A DNA stretch of 64,000 bases from Psychrobacter sp. P11F6 (GTDB taxonomy: Bacteria; Pseudomonadota; Gammaproteobacteria; Pseudomonadales; Moraxellaceae), in NCBI RefSeq assembly GCF_001435295.1, contig NZ_CM003594.1:2046001-2110000 (forward strand). The letters run 5' to 3'. Under the pieces are notes generated by a model. It was not told the DNA's origin. It ran no database searches and was given only the letters and a program-made list of their open reading frames with translations. Both the position numbers and the translations under genes were made by a program. Positions 1 through 7,606 of this stretch are shown piece after piece; the first letter of the stretch is position 1; each line of letters begins with the position of its first letter.

Positions 1-84
1 ATCTTGCCCTTAATCAGCAGCCAATCATTTATTAATAAAAATTTTGCTGAATAATTATTTGAATTTTGGCTTGGACGACATTTT

Positions 85-1212
85 ATGGCTCAACCACTTA
101 CTCAGTACGATTTCGATAAAACACCGCTCGACATGGCTGACAAAGCCCAGTTTATGAGTCATGTCAATGAAGAGCATCAAGATGAACTCGCGATGTTTAT
201 CAATGCCTTTACTAACACGGCAGTGAGTGAGCACGAGATCGCCTCGATAGCAGAGCTGTATACTGATGGGATATTAATGGATGTCACAACCGCCCATCAT
301 GACAACGATACCTTGACAAACAGCAGCAAGCTCAGCCGTCAATATTTTATCGATTTTATAGTTCCTATTAGTGACTCTATGACGCTACAGGAGCAATATA
401 TAACGCTATTGCAAACCTCTGCCAATAAGCTTGGCAAGCGCACGATCAAGCTTCAAGAACAGCGTTTTACGGTCATTAATGGCTATTATGCCAGCCCCAA
501 TATGTATCGACTGCTAGTAACCGCACCCGATAGTACGCCACTCTCTCATCCGGGCTACGCGTATTTGTTTGAGCTAGATGCGGACGGTCTATCTGCTACA
601 AAACATCAGCCCAAAGATAGCGACAAACCTTTGCAGCGCTACTATACCTTGCGAAAAGCATGGCGAGATTCGAGCAGCTCGTCTGTCCAAGCGTGGATAG
701 ACGTTTATACTCATGGCGACACGGCAGGAGGCAATTGGGCACGCGCACTTAACTGTGGCAGTCAAATCAAAACGGTACGTGAATATCCAGAGAAAATAGA
801 ACATCTCAGCACTGGTCAGTGCTTACTCATCTGTGATGAAACCTCTTTGCCTACGGTGGCCAATCTATTGGAAAACTGGCAGAATCCTTTGCCGCCTCTT
901 GTCATTGCCATCACTAATGATCCAGACGATATCCGTTATTTACATACGCTAACACTCAGTAATCAACTGCGCCACGATGCGCATTTTTTGCAAGATAATG
1001 TGTGCCATCTGGTTAATACTCCAACAACTGATATTACTGAGCAAATAATGGCATTATTAAATACACAATTTGCGCGACTGCCTGTCAATATTGACAAAGT
1101 ATGGGGCGCGCTGGAAGCAGCAGATATCAAATCATTGCGAAAGCAACTAAAGGCAACCCTTGGGTTATCACGTCAGGATATGGTCATTAAAGTCTACTGG
1201 CGTGCGCAATAA
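85..1212 (+). CDS. Siderophore-interacting protein with N-terminal DUF2470 domain (ferric-siderophore reductase)
   Basis: This 375-residue cytoplasmic protein is probably an FAD-dependent, NAD(P)H-using reductase that releases iron from imported ferric siderophores. Residues about 20-100 form a DUF2470 module (HVNEEHQDELAMF), a domain often found in haem- and iron-handling proteins. From about residue 125 a siderophore-interacting (ViuB/SIP) fold follows. The FAD-binding motif is RYYTLR, a typical HGDTAGGNWA loop comes next, and the C-terminus has the usual form ending in VYWRAQ. The start has only a weak ribosome site (GGACG). The gene lies just upstream of a Fur-controlled TonB-dependent receptor and likely belongs to the same iron regulon, but its own promoter is largely outside the window. 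The family assignment is firm; the siderophore it serves is unknown. Confidence 0.88.
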   Translation: MAQPLTQYDFDKTPLDMADKAQFMSHVNEEHQDELAMFINAFTNTAVSEHEIASIAELYTDGILMDVTTAHHDNDTLTNSSKLSRQYFIDFIVPISDSMTLQEQYITLLQTSANKLGKRTIKLQEQRFTVINGYYASPNMYRLLVTAPDSTPLSHPGYAYLFELDADGLSATKHQPKDSDKPLQRYYTLRKAWRDSSSSSVQAWIDVYTHGDTAGGNWARALNCGSQIKTVREYPEKIEHLSTGQCLLICDETSLPTVANLLENWQNPLPPLVIAITNDPDDIRYLHTLTLSNQLRHDAHFLQDNVCHLVNTPTTDITEQIMALLNTQFARLPVNIDKVWGALEAADIKSLRKQLKATLGLSRQDMVIKVYWRAQ

Positions 1213-1537
1213 TCATTATGTTTTTTATAAGTGGAATATCTCTATAAACAGCAAGCATTTAATAAGTAGCAAAAATTTAGTCATAAACAGAAAGCATTTA
1301 GCCACTTACTAACCACTTGTGCTGACTGCTAAATTGAGCTAATAACAATCGTTGCTGCTGGTGTAGCGCGACTAATCAACATAGTGTAATTAATCAACTT
1401 TAGACGACTTACTACTTTGCCTAACAAAAACGTACACTTAACACGATAAAAATATATTGAGATTTAATCCAGTAATATATTGTAATGAAAATGATTATCA
1501 TTATAATAAGCATTTAATCTATGTGCTGGAAATATTC
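1213..1537. other. Intergenic promoter region with a short direct repeat
   Basis: These 325 bases carry no convincing gene. They hold an 18-bp imperfect direct repeat, ATAAACAGCAAGCATTTA at 1244-1261 and the same with one change at 1283-1300, of unknown meaning. The Fur box of the next gene lies at the 3' end of the stretch. The repeat is seen directly; no role is inferred. Confidence 0.5.
1487..1505. promoter_or_regulatory. Fur box upstream of the first TonB-dependent receptor
   Basis: GAAAATGATTATCATTATA matches 16 of 19 positions of the classical Fur consensus GATAATGATAATCATTATC. It ends 32 bases before the proposed receptor start codon. The receptor should therefore be repressed by Fur when iron is plentiful. 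Because the box lies downstream of the TTG at 1457, that codon cannot sensibly be the translation start. Confidence 0.88.
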
Positions 1538-3826
1538 ATGCAACTGTCTCGCTTATACTCTGCTTTATTTCGCCCTACTCTATTGAATATGTCTCGCCAT
1601 CCCTTGTCATTAAAATCACTGTGCTCATCTTGTCTGTCCACATCGGTAATACTACTGGGTGCAAGCCAAGCCGCGTGGGCACAAACAGATTTAAATGCTG
1701 ACGCTCAATCCGATACCCCAAGCGTGGTACTCGATGAGATTGTCGTGACCAGTAGTGCTGATGCATCAGCCGATGGGTTGCCAGATGCCTATGAAGGTGG
1801 TCAAGTAGCGACAGGAAGCCGTGTCGGAATCTTGGGCAATCAAGACATCATGGACACGCCGTTCTCCACTACCTCATATACCAATGAGTATATCGGCAAT
1901 CAACAAGCCCAAAGTGTGGGCGACCTGCTCAAAAAAGACCCGACTGTTCGTGTCGCTAGAGGCTTTGGCAACTTTCAAGAAGCGTACTTTATACGCGGCT
2001 TTGTCACAACCTCTGATGACACCATGTATAACGGTCTATACGGCATATTACCAAGGCAGTATATCGCAACGGAATTGTTCGAGCGTGTTGAGGTTCAGCG
2101 CGGGGCATCCGCCATGCTCAATGGCGCAGCACCCAGTGGTGGTAACGCCGGTGGTACGATTAACCTGCTACCCAAACGAGCTGGTAATGACCCGCTACGT
2201 AAGGTGACACTCGGTTATGGTCAGGGCAATCAAGGCAAAGTTGCCGTAGACGTCAGTGATCGCTTCGGCACGGAGGATGCGTTTGGCGTTCGCTTTAATG
2301 CCGCTTATCAAGATGGCGACAGCGCGATTGATGATGAATCTTCAACACTGGGTCTGGCAGCGTTAGGATTAGATTATAGAGGCGATCAGTATCGACTATC
2401 AGCTGATTTGGGCTGGCAAGACAACAAACTCAAAGAGACCCGTCCTAGTGTCACACTTGCTGGTGTTTCTAGAGTACCAAAAGCACCACACGGCTCAAAA
2501 AATTGGGCGCAGCCTTGGACGTATTCAGATGAAGAAGATGTCTTTGGTACCATTCGAGGAGAATATGATTTTACTGATAATATTACCGCTTATGGTGCTT
2601 ACGGTGTGCGAAGTGGTGAGGAAGAAAACTCACTGGCCAATCTAACCGTCAACAATGTTGATGGTGCAGGTACGTTTTATCGCTTTGATAACTCTAGAAA
2701 AGATTTGGTACAAAGTGCCCAGCTCGGTCTGCGTGGTAAATGGCAAACAGGTGAAGTGGCTCATAATTGGGTACTAGCAGCGGATCTCTATGACCAAGAA
2801 GAAAAAGGGGCCTTCGCCTATGATTTTGGTAATCAACCCGTGACCAATTTGTACCATCCCACCGACTACGCTGAGGTCCCTTTTACAAGCACAGCAATCT
2901 TCGGTGGTAACTTAGACGATCCAAAACTAACCAACGAGAAGCAGTTCCAAAGCTTTGCGCTAGCCGATACCATATCACTGTTCGATGACAAACTAAAAAC
3001 CACTTTAGGCGTGCGTCATCAGAATTTAAAAACCACCAGCTATGATCCTAACACTCAGGCTAAAACGGCTGATTACGATAAAAGCGAGTGGACACCAAGC
3101 GTTGGAATTGTCTATCAACCAAGCATGGACTGGTCTGTTTATGGTAACTATATCGAAAGCCTAGCGCCAGGCGCAAGGGCACCTCTGACTAATAATGGTG
3201 GTGCTGTCACCAATGGTGGTCAAAATTTAGACCCTTATGTGAGTGAGCAAACTGAGGTTGGCGTTAAGTATGACAATGGTTTGATTGGCAGTAGTTTGGC
3301 GATATTCCGCACTAATGAGCCACGTGCTTATATCAATGACGCCAACACCTTTGTGGCTGCAGGCGAAAACCGTCACCAAGGGGTGGAATTGACTGTATTT
3401 GGTAGCCCAAGCGAAAACATGCGCTTCAATGCTGGTGTTACTTACTTAAATGCTGAGCAAAAAGACACGGGCGATGTGACGTTCGACGGCAACCGAGTCA
3501 TCGGACTGCCCACGCTACAAAGCAACGTCAACCTAGAATATGATATTGCGGCAGTTGAAGGAATGACGGTGACCGGTGATATCATTCACACAGGCGCACG
3601 TTATGCTGATGCTGCCAACAGCTTAAAAGTTGACGGTTATACCACGCTAGATCTAGGTGCTCGCTACAAAACCATGCTCGCTGGACAAGACGTGACGCTA
3701 AAAGGAGTAGTTACTAATATTACTGGTGAAGACTATTGGCAATCAGTGGGTGGTTATGCGGGTGCTGGGTATTTAAATGCCGGTGAGCCTACTGCCCTAA
3801 AAGTATCAGCGACTTTCGACTTTTAA
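1538..3826 (+). CDS. TonB-dependent siderophore receptor
   Basis: This is an outer-membrane beta-barrel receptor, 762 residues from the chosen start, that imports a ferric siderophore using TonB energy. The reading frame is open upstream to a TTG at 1457, but the Fur box lies inside that extension. The ATG at 1538, preceded by TGGA, is preferred. It gives a long signal peptide ending in GASQAAWAQ. A TonB-box-like DEIVVTSS follows, then a plug domain (GDLLKKDPTVRV, RGFVTTSDD, VEVQRGASAMLNG, GGTINLLPKRA), then the barrel ending in SATFDF with the terminal Phe usual for outer-membrane proteins. The plug resembles ferrichrome/hydroxamate-type receptors, but the substrate cannot be fixed from sequence. 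An ABC exporter follows after a terminator-like hairpin. Confidence 0.93.
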   Translation: MQLSRLYSALFRPTLLNMSRHPLSLKSLCSSCLSTSVILLGASQAAWAQTDLNADAQSDTPSVVLDEIVVTSSADASADGLPDAYEGGQVATGSRVGILGNQDIMDTPFSTTSYTNEYIGNQQAQSVGDLLKKDPTVRVARGFGNFQEAYFIRGFVTTSDDTMYNGLYGILPRQYIATELFERVEVQRGASAMLNGAAPSGGNAGGTINLLPKRAGNDPLRKVTLGYGQGNQGKVAVDVSDRFGTEDAFGVRFNAAYQDGDSAIDDESSTLGLAALGLDYRGDQYRLSADLGWQDNKLKETRPSVTLAGVSRVPKAPHGSKNWAQPWTYSDEEDVFGTIRGEYDFTDNITAYGAYGVRSGEEENSLANLTVNNVDGAGTFYRFDNSRKDLVQSAQLGLRGKWQTGEVAHNWVLAADLYDQEEKGAFAYDFGNQPVTNLYHPTDYAEVPFTSTAIFGGNLDDPKLTNEKQFQSFALADTISLFDDKLKTTLGVRHQNLKTTSYDPNTQAKTADYDKSEWTPSVGIVYQPSMDWSVYGNYIESLAPGARAPLTNNGGAVTNGGQNLDPYVSEQTEVGVKYDNGLIGSSLAIFRTNEPRAYINDANTFVAAGENRHQGVELTVFGSPSENMRFNAGVTYLNAEQKDTGDVTFDGNRVIGLPTLQSNVNLEYDIAAVEGMTVTGDIIHTGARYADAANSLKVDGYTTLDLGARYKTMLAGQDVTLKGVVTNITGEDYWQSVGGYAGAGYLNAGEPTALKVSATFDF

Positions 3827-3860
3827 GATATGCGGGTTAAACCACATTTATAAGACTTAG

Positions 3861-3895
3861 ATAAAAGGGATTAGGCACAACCTACTCCCTTTTAT
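3861..3895 (+). terminator. Terminator-like hairpin after the receptor gene
   Basis: Ten bases, ATAAAAGGGA at 3861-3870, pair perfectly with TCCCTTTTAT at 3886-3895. The 15-base loop can itself pair TAGG with CCTA. The hairpin lies 35 bases after the receptor stop codon and is consistent with transcription termination before the ABC transporter gene. Confidence 0.6.
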
Positions 3896-3938
3896 GCCAT
3901 CAAAAATACGCAAAAAACCATTCTATTATTGAGCCATT

Positions 3939-5651
3939 ATGTCCTCTCACGCCACCGTTTCTTTATATCAGATGATTTGGGCACACTATCGCCTGCCCTT
4001 TCTTAAAGTTATTTTCCTTAATTTGGTGAATGCGGCGGTCAGTGTGGGCATCATTGCCTATATCAATCACACCTTTATCAGTCAGCCTGTTTTTAATACC
4101 TTATCGTGGGCAAGCTTGGGTCAATTTTCAGCTTTGGTGGTGCTGCTGTTAGTCACGACCTTCGTATCACAATATGCACTGACCCGTTTGGGGCATCAGT
4201 TCGTCTACGAGCTCAGAACCAAGCTGGTCAAACAAATCATCGATACCAAAGTTCCGCAAATAGACCATTTGGGTAGCGCACGGTTACTCGCCAGCTTATC
4301 CTCAGATATTCAATCGATTACCGTCGCCTTTGTGCGTATGCCAGAGCTGGTGCAAGGCATTATTTTATCGGTTGGTGTCGCCCTTTATTTAGGCTGGTTG
4401 TCGCTGCCATTATTATTGATTGTCATGTTTTGGATTGCGATGACGATTTGGATAAGTACCATTTTAGTGAAGCATGTCTATACTCATTTAAGAGAGCTCA
4501 GAGAGATCAATGATCTTTTATATGAGGACTATCAATCCATTATAGATGGTCGCAAAGAGCTGGCGCTTAATCAACACCGCGCTGAAAAACTCTATAAAAA
4601 TGATTTCTTAAATCATGCCAAGTCTTATCAAAATCGAGTGGTTAAATCGGATACATATCATTTATCCGCCGTGAATTGGTCGAATATTATGATGTTCGCA
4701 GCCATTGGTGTGGTGTTTGCCGTGTCAAATTATCTTGCTATTCCAATGGGTATTGCCACCACTTTCTCTTTAACCATTCTATTCATGCAATCACCCATCC
4801 TCCATGCCGTCGGCGCGTACCCGACCTTACAAACGGCACAAGTGGCGCTGGATAAAATACAATCGTTAGAATTGGCGGAGTACCAATCAACCTTTATAAC
4901 GGATATTGTGGTAAACAACTGGCAGTCCATATCATTCAATAATATTGGCTATCGCTATGCAAGTATTGATACCGATGCAAATGAGCTAGCGGTCAAAGAA
5001 AATGAGCATGCTAGCGATATCCTAAAATCGGTTAATCTGACTTTGAAACGTGGCGATGTGGTGTTTTTAATCGGGGCAAATGGTAGCGGCAAGTCTACGC
5101 TTGCCAAGATTATCACGGGCATTTTCACCCCTAGCATCGGTGCTGTAAAAATAGACAGCCAGCTCGTTGACTCAGAAAACAACGCCGATTACCGACAGCT
5201 TTTTTCTGCCATTTTTAGCGATCAGCATCTTTTTAAACAGCTGATTGGTAGAGAGGGACAGCAACCCGATGAAGCGCTCGTAAATACATGGCTACACAAG
5301 CTCAATTTGCAAGATAAAGTCAGCGTGACTGACAACCAATTATCGACCGACAAGCTATCACAAGGACAACGCAAGCGCTTGGCCATGCTCATTGCTGTGG
5401 CTGAACAAAAAGACATACTGCTACTCGATGAATGGGCGGCTGACCAAGATCCTGCCTTTCGCCGAGTGTTTTATCAAACACTGATACCTGAACTCAAAGC
5501 CTTGGGTAAAACGCTGTTTATCATCAGTCATGATGATGGTTACTTTGAACATGCAGATCGATTATTACTGATGAAAGAAGGCCGATTAATTGAGTTAAAT
5601 GCTGAAGAGCGGCAACGTGCCAGTGCCGATGCCATTGCTATGTTGGCGTAA
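3939..5651 (+). CDS. Cyclic-peptide/siderophore ABC exporter, PvdE/YojI/SyrD type
   Basis: This 570-residue half-transporter fuses about six N-terminal membrane helices to a C-terminal ATPase. The ATPase has Walker A GANGSGKS, signature LSQGQRKRLAM and Walker B ILLLDEWAADQDP. The DEWAADQDPAFRRVFY form is characteristic of the PvdE/YojI/SyrD family, whose known members move peptides or peptide siderophore precursors from the cytoplasm (PvdE, pyoverdine; YojI, microcin J25). The family's wide spacer between membrane and ATPase parts is also present. It lies between a Fur-boxed TonB-dependent receptor and a PepSY protein. No nonribosomal peptide synthetase is visible, so it may export a breakdown product or toxic peptide rather than a home-made siderophore. 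The family call is strong; the substrate is unknown. Confidence 0.88.
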   Translation: MSSHATVSLYQMIWAHYRLPFLKVIFLNLVNAAVSVGIIAYINHTFISQPVFNTLSWASLGQFSALVVLLLVTTFVSQYALTRLGHQFVYELRTKLVKQIIDTKVPQIDHLGSARLLASLSSDIQSITVAFVRMPELVQGIILSVGVALYLGWLSLPLLLIVMFWIAMTIWISTILVKHVYTHLRELREINDLLYEDYQSIIDGRKELALNQHRAEKLYKNDFLNHAKSYQNRVVKSDTYHLSAVNWSNIMMFAAIGVVFAVSNYLAIPMGIATTFSLTILFMQSPILHAVGAYPTLQTAQVALDKIQSLELAEYQSTFITDIVVNNWQSISFNNIGYRYASIDTDANELAVKENEHASDILKSVNLTLKRGDVVFLIGANGSGKSTLAKIITGIFTPSIGAVKIDSQLVDSENNADYRQLFSAIFSDQHLFKQLIGREGQQPDEALVNTWLHKLNLQDKVSVTDNQLSTDKLSQGQRKRLAMLIAVAEQKDILLLDEWAADQDPAFRRVFYQTLIPELKALGKTLFIISHDDGYFEHADRLLLMKEGRLIELNAEERQRASADAIAMLA

Positions 5652-5686
5652 ATACTGGCTTAATAAAAAGTTAATGGCGAACAATA

Positions 5687-5723
5687 AAAATCGGGGCATC
5701 TTTTATAAAGTTGCCCCGATTTT
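5687..5723. terminator. Bidirectional terminator between convergent genes
   Basis: AAAATCGGGGCA (5687-5698) pairs perfectly with TGCCCCGATTTT (5712-5723), a 12-bp GC-rich stem flanked by A and T runs on each side. It lies between the converging ABC exporter and PepSY genes and can serve both strands. Confidence 0.88.
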
Positions 5724-5771
5724 GTGTAAATAAGAATGACTTTTTGAATGGCTCTCTTATTTTATTTAATT

Positions 5772-7265
5772 TTAAAATAATAATTTCTGTAAAAATCCAA
5801 CCCGTGAAATGACTAAGAAATCTAGTAATCCGATAGCGACAATCGCGATGATGGCGGTTGGGAATATGATTGCCACTGCTAACAAAGGAATGGCAAACGG
5901 CCACCATATAGAAAAACTGAGACCACGCGCTGGTGGATTCAGTCCAACCTTTTTACTGGCATGACGTGGACGGCGTTGCCACCACATGATGTAACCGCTC
6001 ACACAAATAGCAATAACCGATAAGCAAAATAGGACATTGACCAATACGCTCCACCATCCAAGCGTCCCCATATGAATAGCAATGCCCGCCGCCATAAATT
6101 TACCAAAAGCATTATAATCATCAAAGCGGATATCTGCCAAAATATTGCCCGAATAACGATCGATATGTACCGTACGATCAGCCATTGGATTTTTCATATC
6201 ATAGCTCATTGAGTCTTGGCTAATCGTCCAGACACCCGTACTACCCTGTGGCAGATTTAATTGGTAACGTCCGACAAAACCAATCTCACGAGCAAATCGA
6301 TCTACGGTATCGATCATAATCGGTATATTGGACGCGATACCATCCTTGCCAGCGACCGTGCCAGATGCTGGCATTGGTGTCAATTCAAGCACCCAAGGCA
6401 CATCTTTGGTACTACCCGTATTTAGTGCATCACCATGCGTGTCTGGTGTTGCTCCATGAACATGCGGCATGGCTTCAGCGTTATTCATATCCATACCAGC
6501 ATGATGTTGACTGTGATCAATAGAAAGCGGCATTGGCGCAACGCCCCATTTGCCCGCAGGAAACTGACTCCATGCCTGTACCATACGCTCGCCCCAGATG
6601 CCTGCCCAAGCCATTCCTGAAATACAGAAAAACAGTAGCAACACAGATATCCAACTGCCCAATGTCGCATGAATGGTACGTATGAATGAGCGTTTTTTCT
6701 TATTATTTACAGCATCATTGGGTATAAGCATGGCTTTGAGTGATTTGCGTTTTTTCCACCACAAATACCAACCCGTTAGAATCATTAAGATGGTTAATGA
6801 AGCAGTGGTTTCTTGGATATAATCACCGACTTTGCCCAATAGTAAATCAGCATGAATATCATTAAAGGTATAGTACAGACCACTATTAGTCGGTGTGCTT
6901 TTAACGATATCAGCCGTATAAGGATTCACCGCCACCATATTCTCATGACTGGCTGACTTAACTTGAAACAAGGCAACAGTGTCCGTATCACGAGGCGCGA
7001 TATATTTCACCAGCGTGCTGTTAGGTAAAGTGTTCAACGCGTTTTTAGCTTGCGTAGAAATAGGTGCCGTCATCGCCGACTCTGGGGTGGTAATGGTGAG
7101 GCGATCATCATCACGACCTGAGATGTTAGACATCAACAGCATGCCAAGTGCGCTGCAAGCTAGGATAATTAAGAAAGGTGCTATAAACATTCCCGCATAA
7201 AAATGCCAACGCCATACCGTAAAATAGCGTTGAGTATTGGTTGATTGACTTGTATGTCTGTTCAT
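5772..7265 (-). CDS. PepSY-associated membrane protein (PiuB family)
   Basis: This inner-membrane protein of 497 residues belongs to the PepSY-TM / COG3182 family of iron-regulated membrane proteins. Members have been suggested to act in periplasmic ferric-siderophore reduction, but their activity is poorly established. The open frame begins at 7397, yet the ATG at 7265 is preceded by AAAGG eight bases away and gives the usual cytoplasmic N-terminus before RYFTVWRWHFYAGMF, a family hallmark. Four long hydrophobic segments and two PepSY-like regions are visible. A periplasmic stretch in the middle is rich in His and Met (HHAGMDMNNAEAMPHVHG) and could bind metal. The gene diverges from a second Fur-boxed TonB-dependent receptor, which supports an iron role. 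Confidence 0.88.
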   Translation of the reverse strand: MNRHTSQSTNTQRYFTVWRWHFYAGMFIAPFLIILACSALGMLLMSNISGRDDDRLTITTPESAMTAPISTQAKNALNTLPNSTLVKYIAPRDTDTVALFQVKSASHENMVAVNPYTADIVKSTPTNSGLYYTFNDIHADLLLGKVGDYIQETTASLTILMILTGWYLWWKKRKSLKAMLIPNDAVNNKKKRSFIRTIHATLGSWISVLLLFFCISGMAWAGIWGERMVQAWSQFPAGKWGVAPMPLSIDHSQHHAGMDMNNAEAMPHVHGATPDTHGDALNTGSTKDVPWVLELTPMPASGTVAGKDGIASNIPIMIDTVDRFAREIGFVGRYQLNLPQGSTGVWTISQDSMSYDMKNPMADRTVHIDRYSGNILADIRFDDYNAFGKFMAAGIAIHMGTLGWWSVLVNVLFCLSVIAICVSGYIMWWQRRPRHASKKVGLNPPARGLSFSIWWPFAIPLLAVAIIFPTAIIAIVAIGLLDFLVISRVGFLQKLLF

Positions 7266-7606
7266 AAATATGACCTTTAACAATCTTTGGTTGCTCAGTG
7301 AACGACCTAAATCTATCAATAATAGTAATAAATTATGTCTATTTATTGATCTCAAATAGACGGTTGCATCATACGAGGAAACCGATTTAAACACCATCGT
7401 TTATAGCCAAAAATTATCGTCATATTAAGGCGTTTCTTCAATTTTCATGTTTGCATCATAGTCATCTTGATGGGCTAAAAATGGGGCTACTTCACTCGAC
7501 ATCTTACTAAGAACGCTTTGTTTGTAAATTTTTAATGATAATGATAATCATTAATGTTATTATTCCTTTTCTTTCGCTTTCGGCATTTGATAACTTACAA
7601 GGAAAT
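7266..7606. promoter_or_regulatory. Divergent promoter region between pepSY and the second receptor
   Basis: This 341-base AT-rich stretch has no supported gene. It must hold the promoters of the PepSY gene (leftward) and the receptor (rightward). The only strong site I can mark is the Fur box at 7537-7555. I looked for a second box close to the PepSY start and found no convincing one. Confidence 0.6.
7537..7555. promoter_or_regulatory. Fur box upstream of the second receptor
   Basis: GATAATGATAATCATTAAT matches 17 of 19 Fur consensus positions and is the best such site in the window. It overlaps the ATG at 7535, showing that this codon is not the real start of the receptor gene. It should give iron-dependent repression of the receptor and perhaps of the divergent PepSY gene. 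Confidence 0.93.

Noticed and set aside
1457..1537. Upstream extension of the first receptor from a TTG codon
   Set aside because: It contains the Fur box and has no ribosome site; the ATG at 1538 gives a normal signal peptide.
7266..7534. Second Fur box nearer the PepSY gene
   Set aside because: AATAGTAATAAATTATG-like stretches are AT-rich but match the consensus poorly; only the box at 7537 is convincing.
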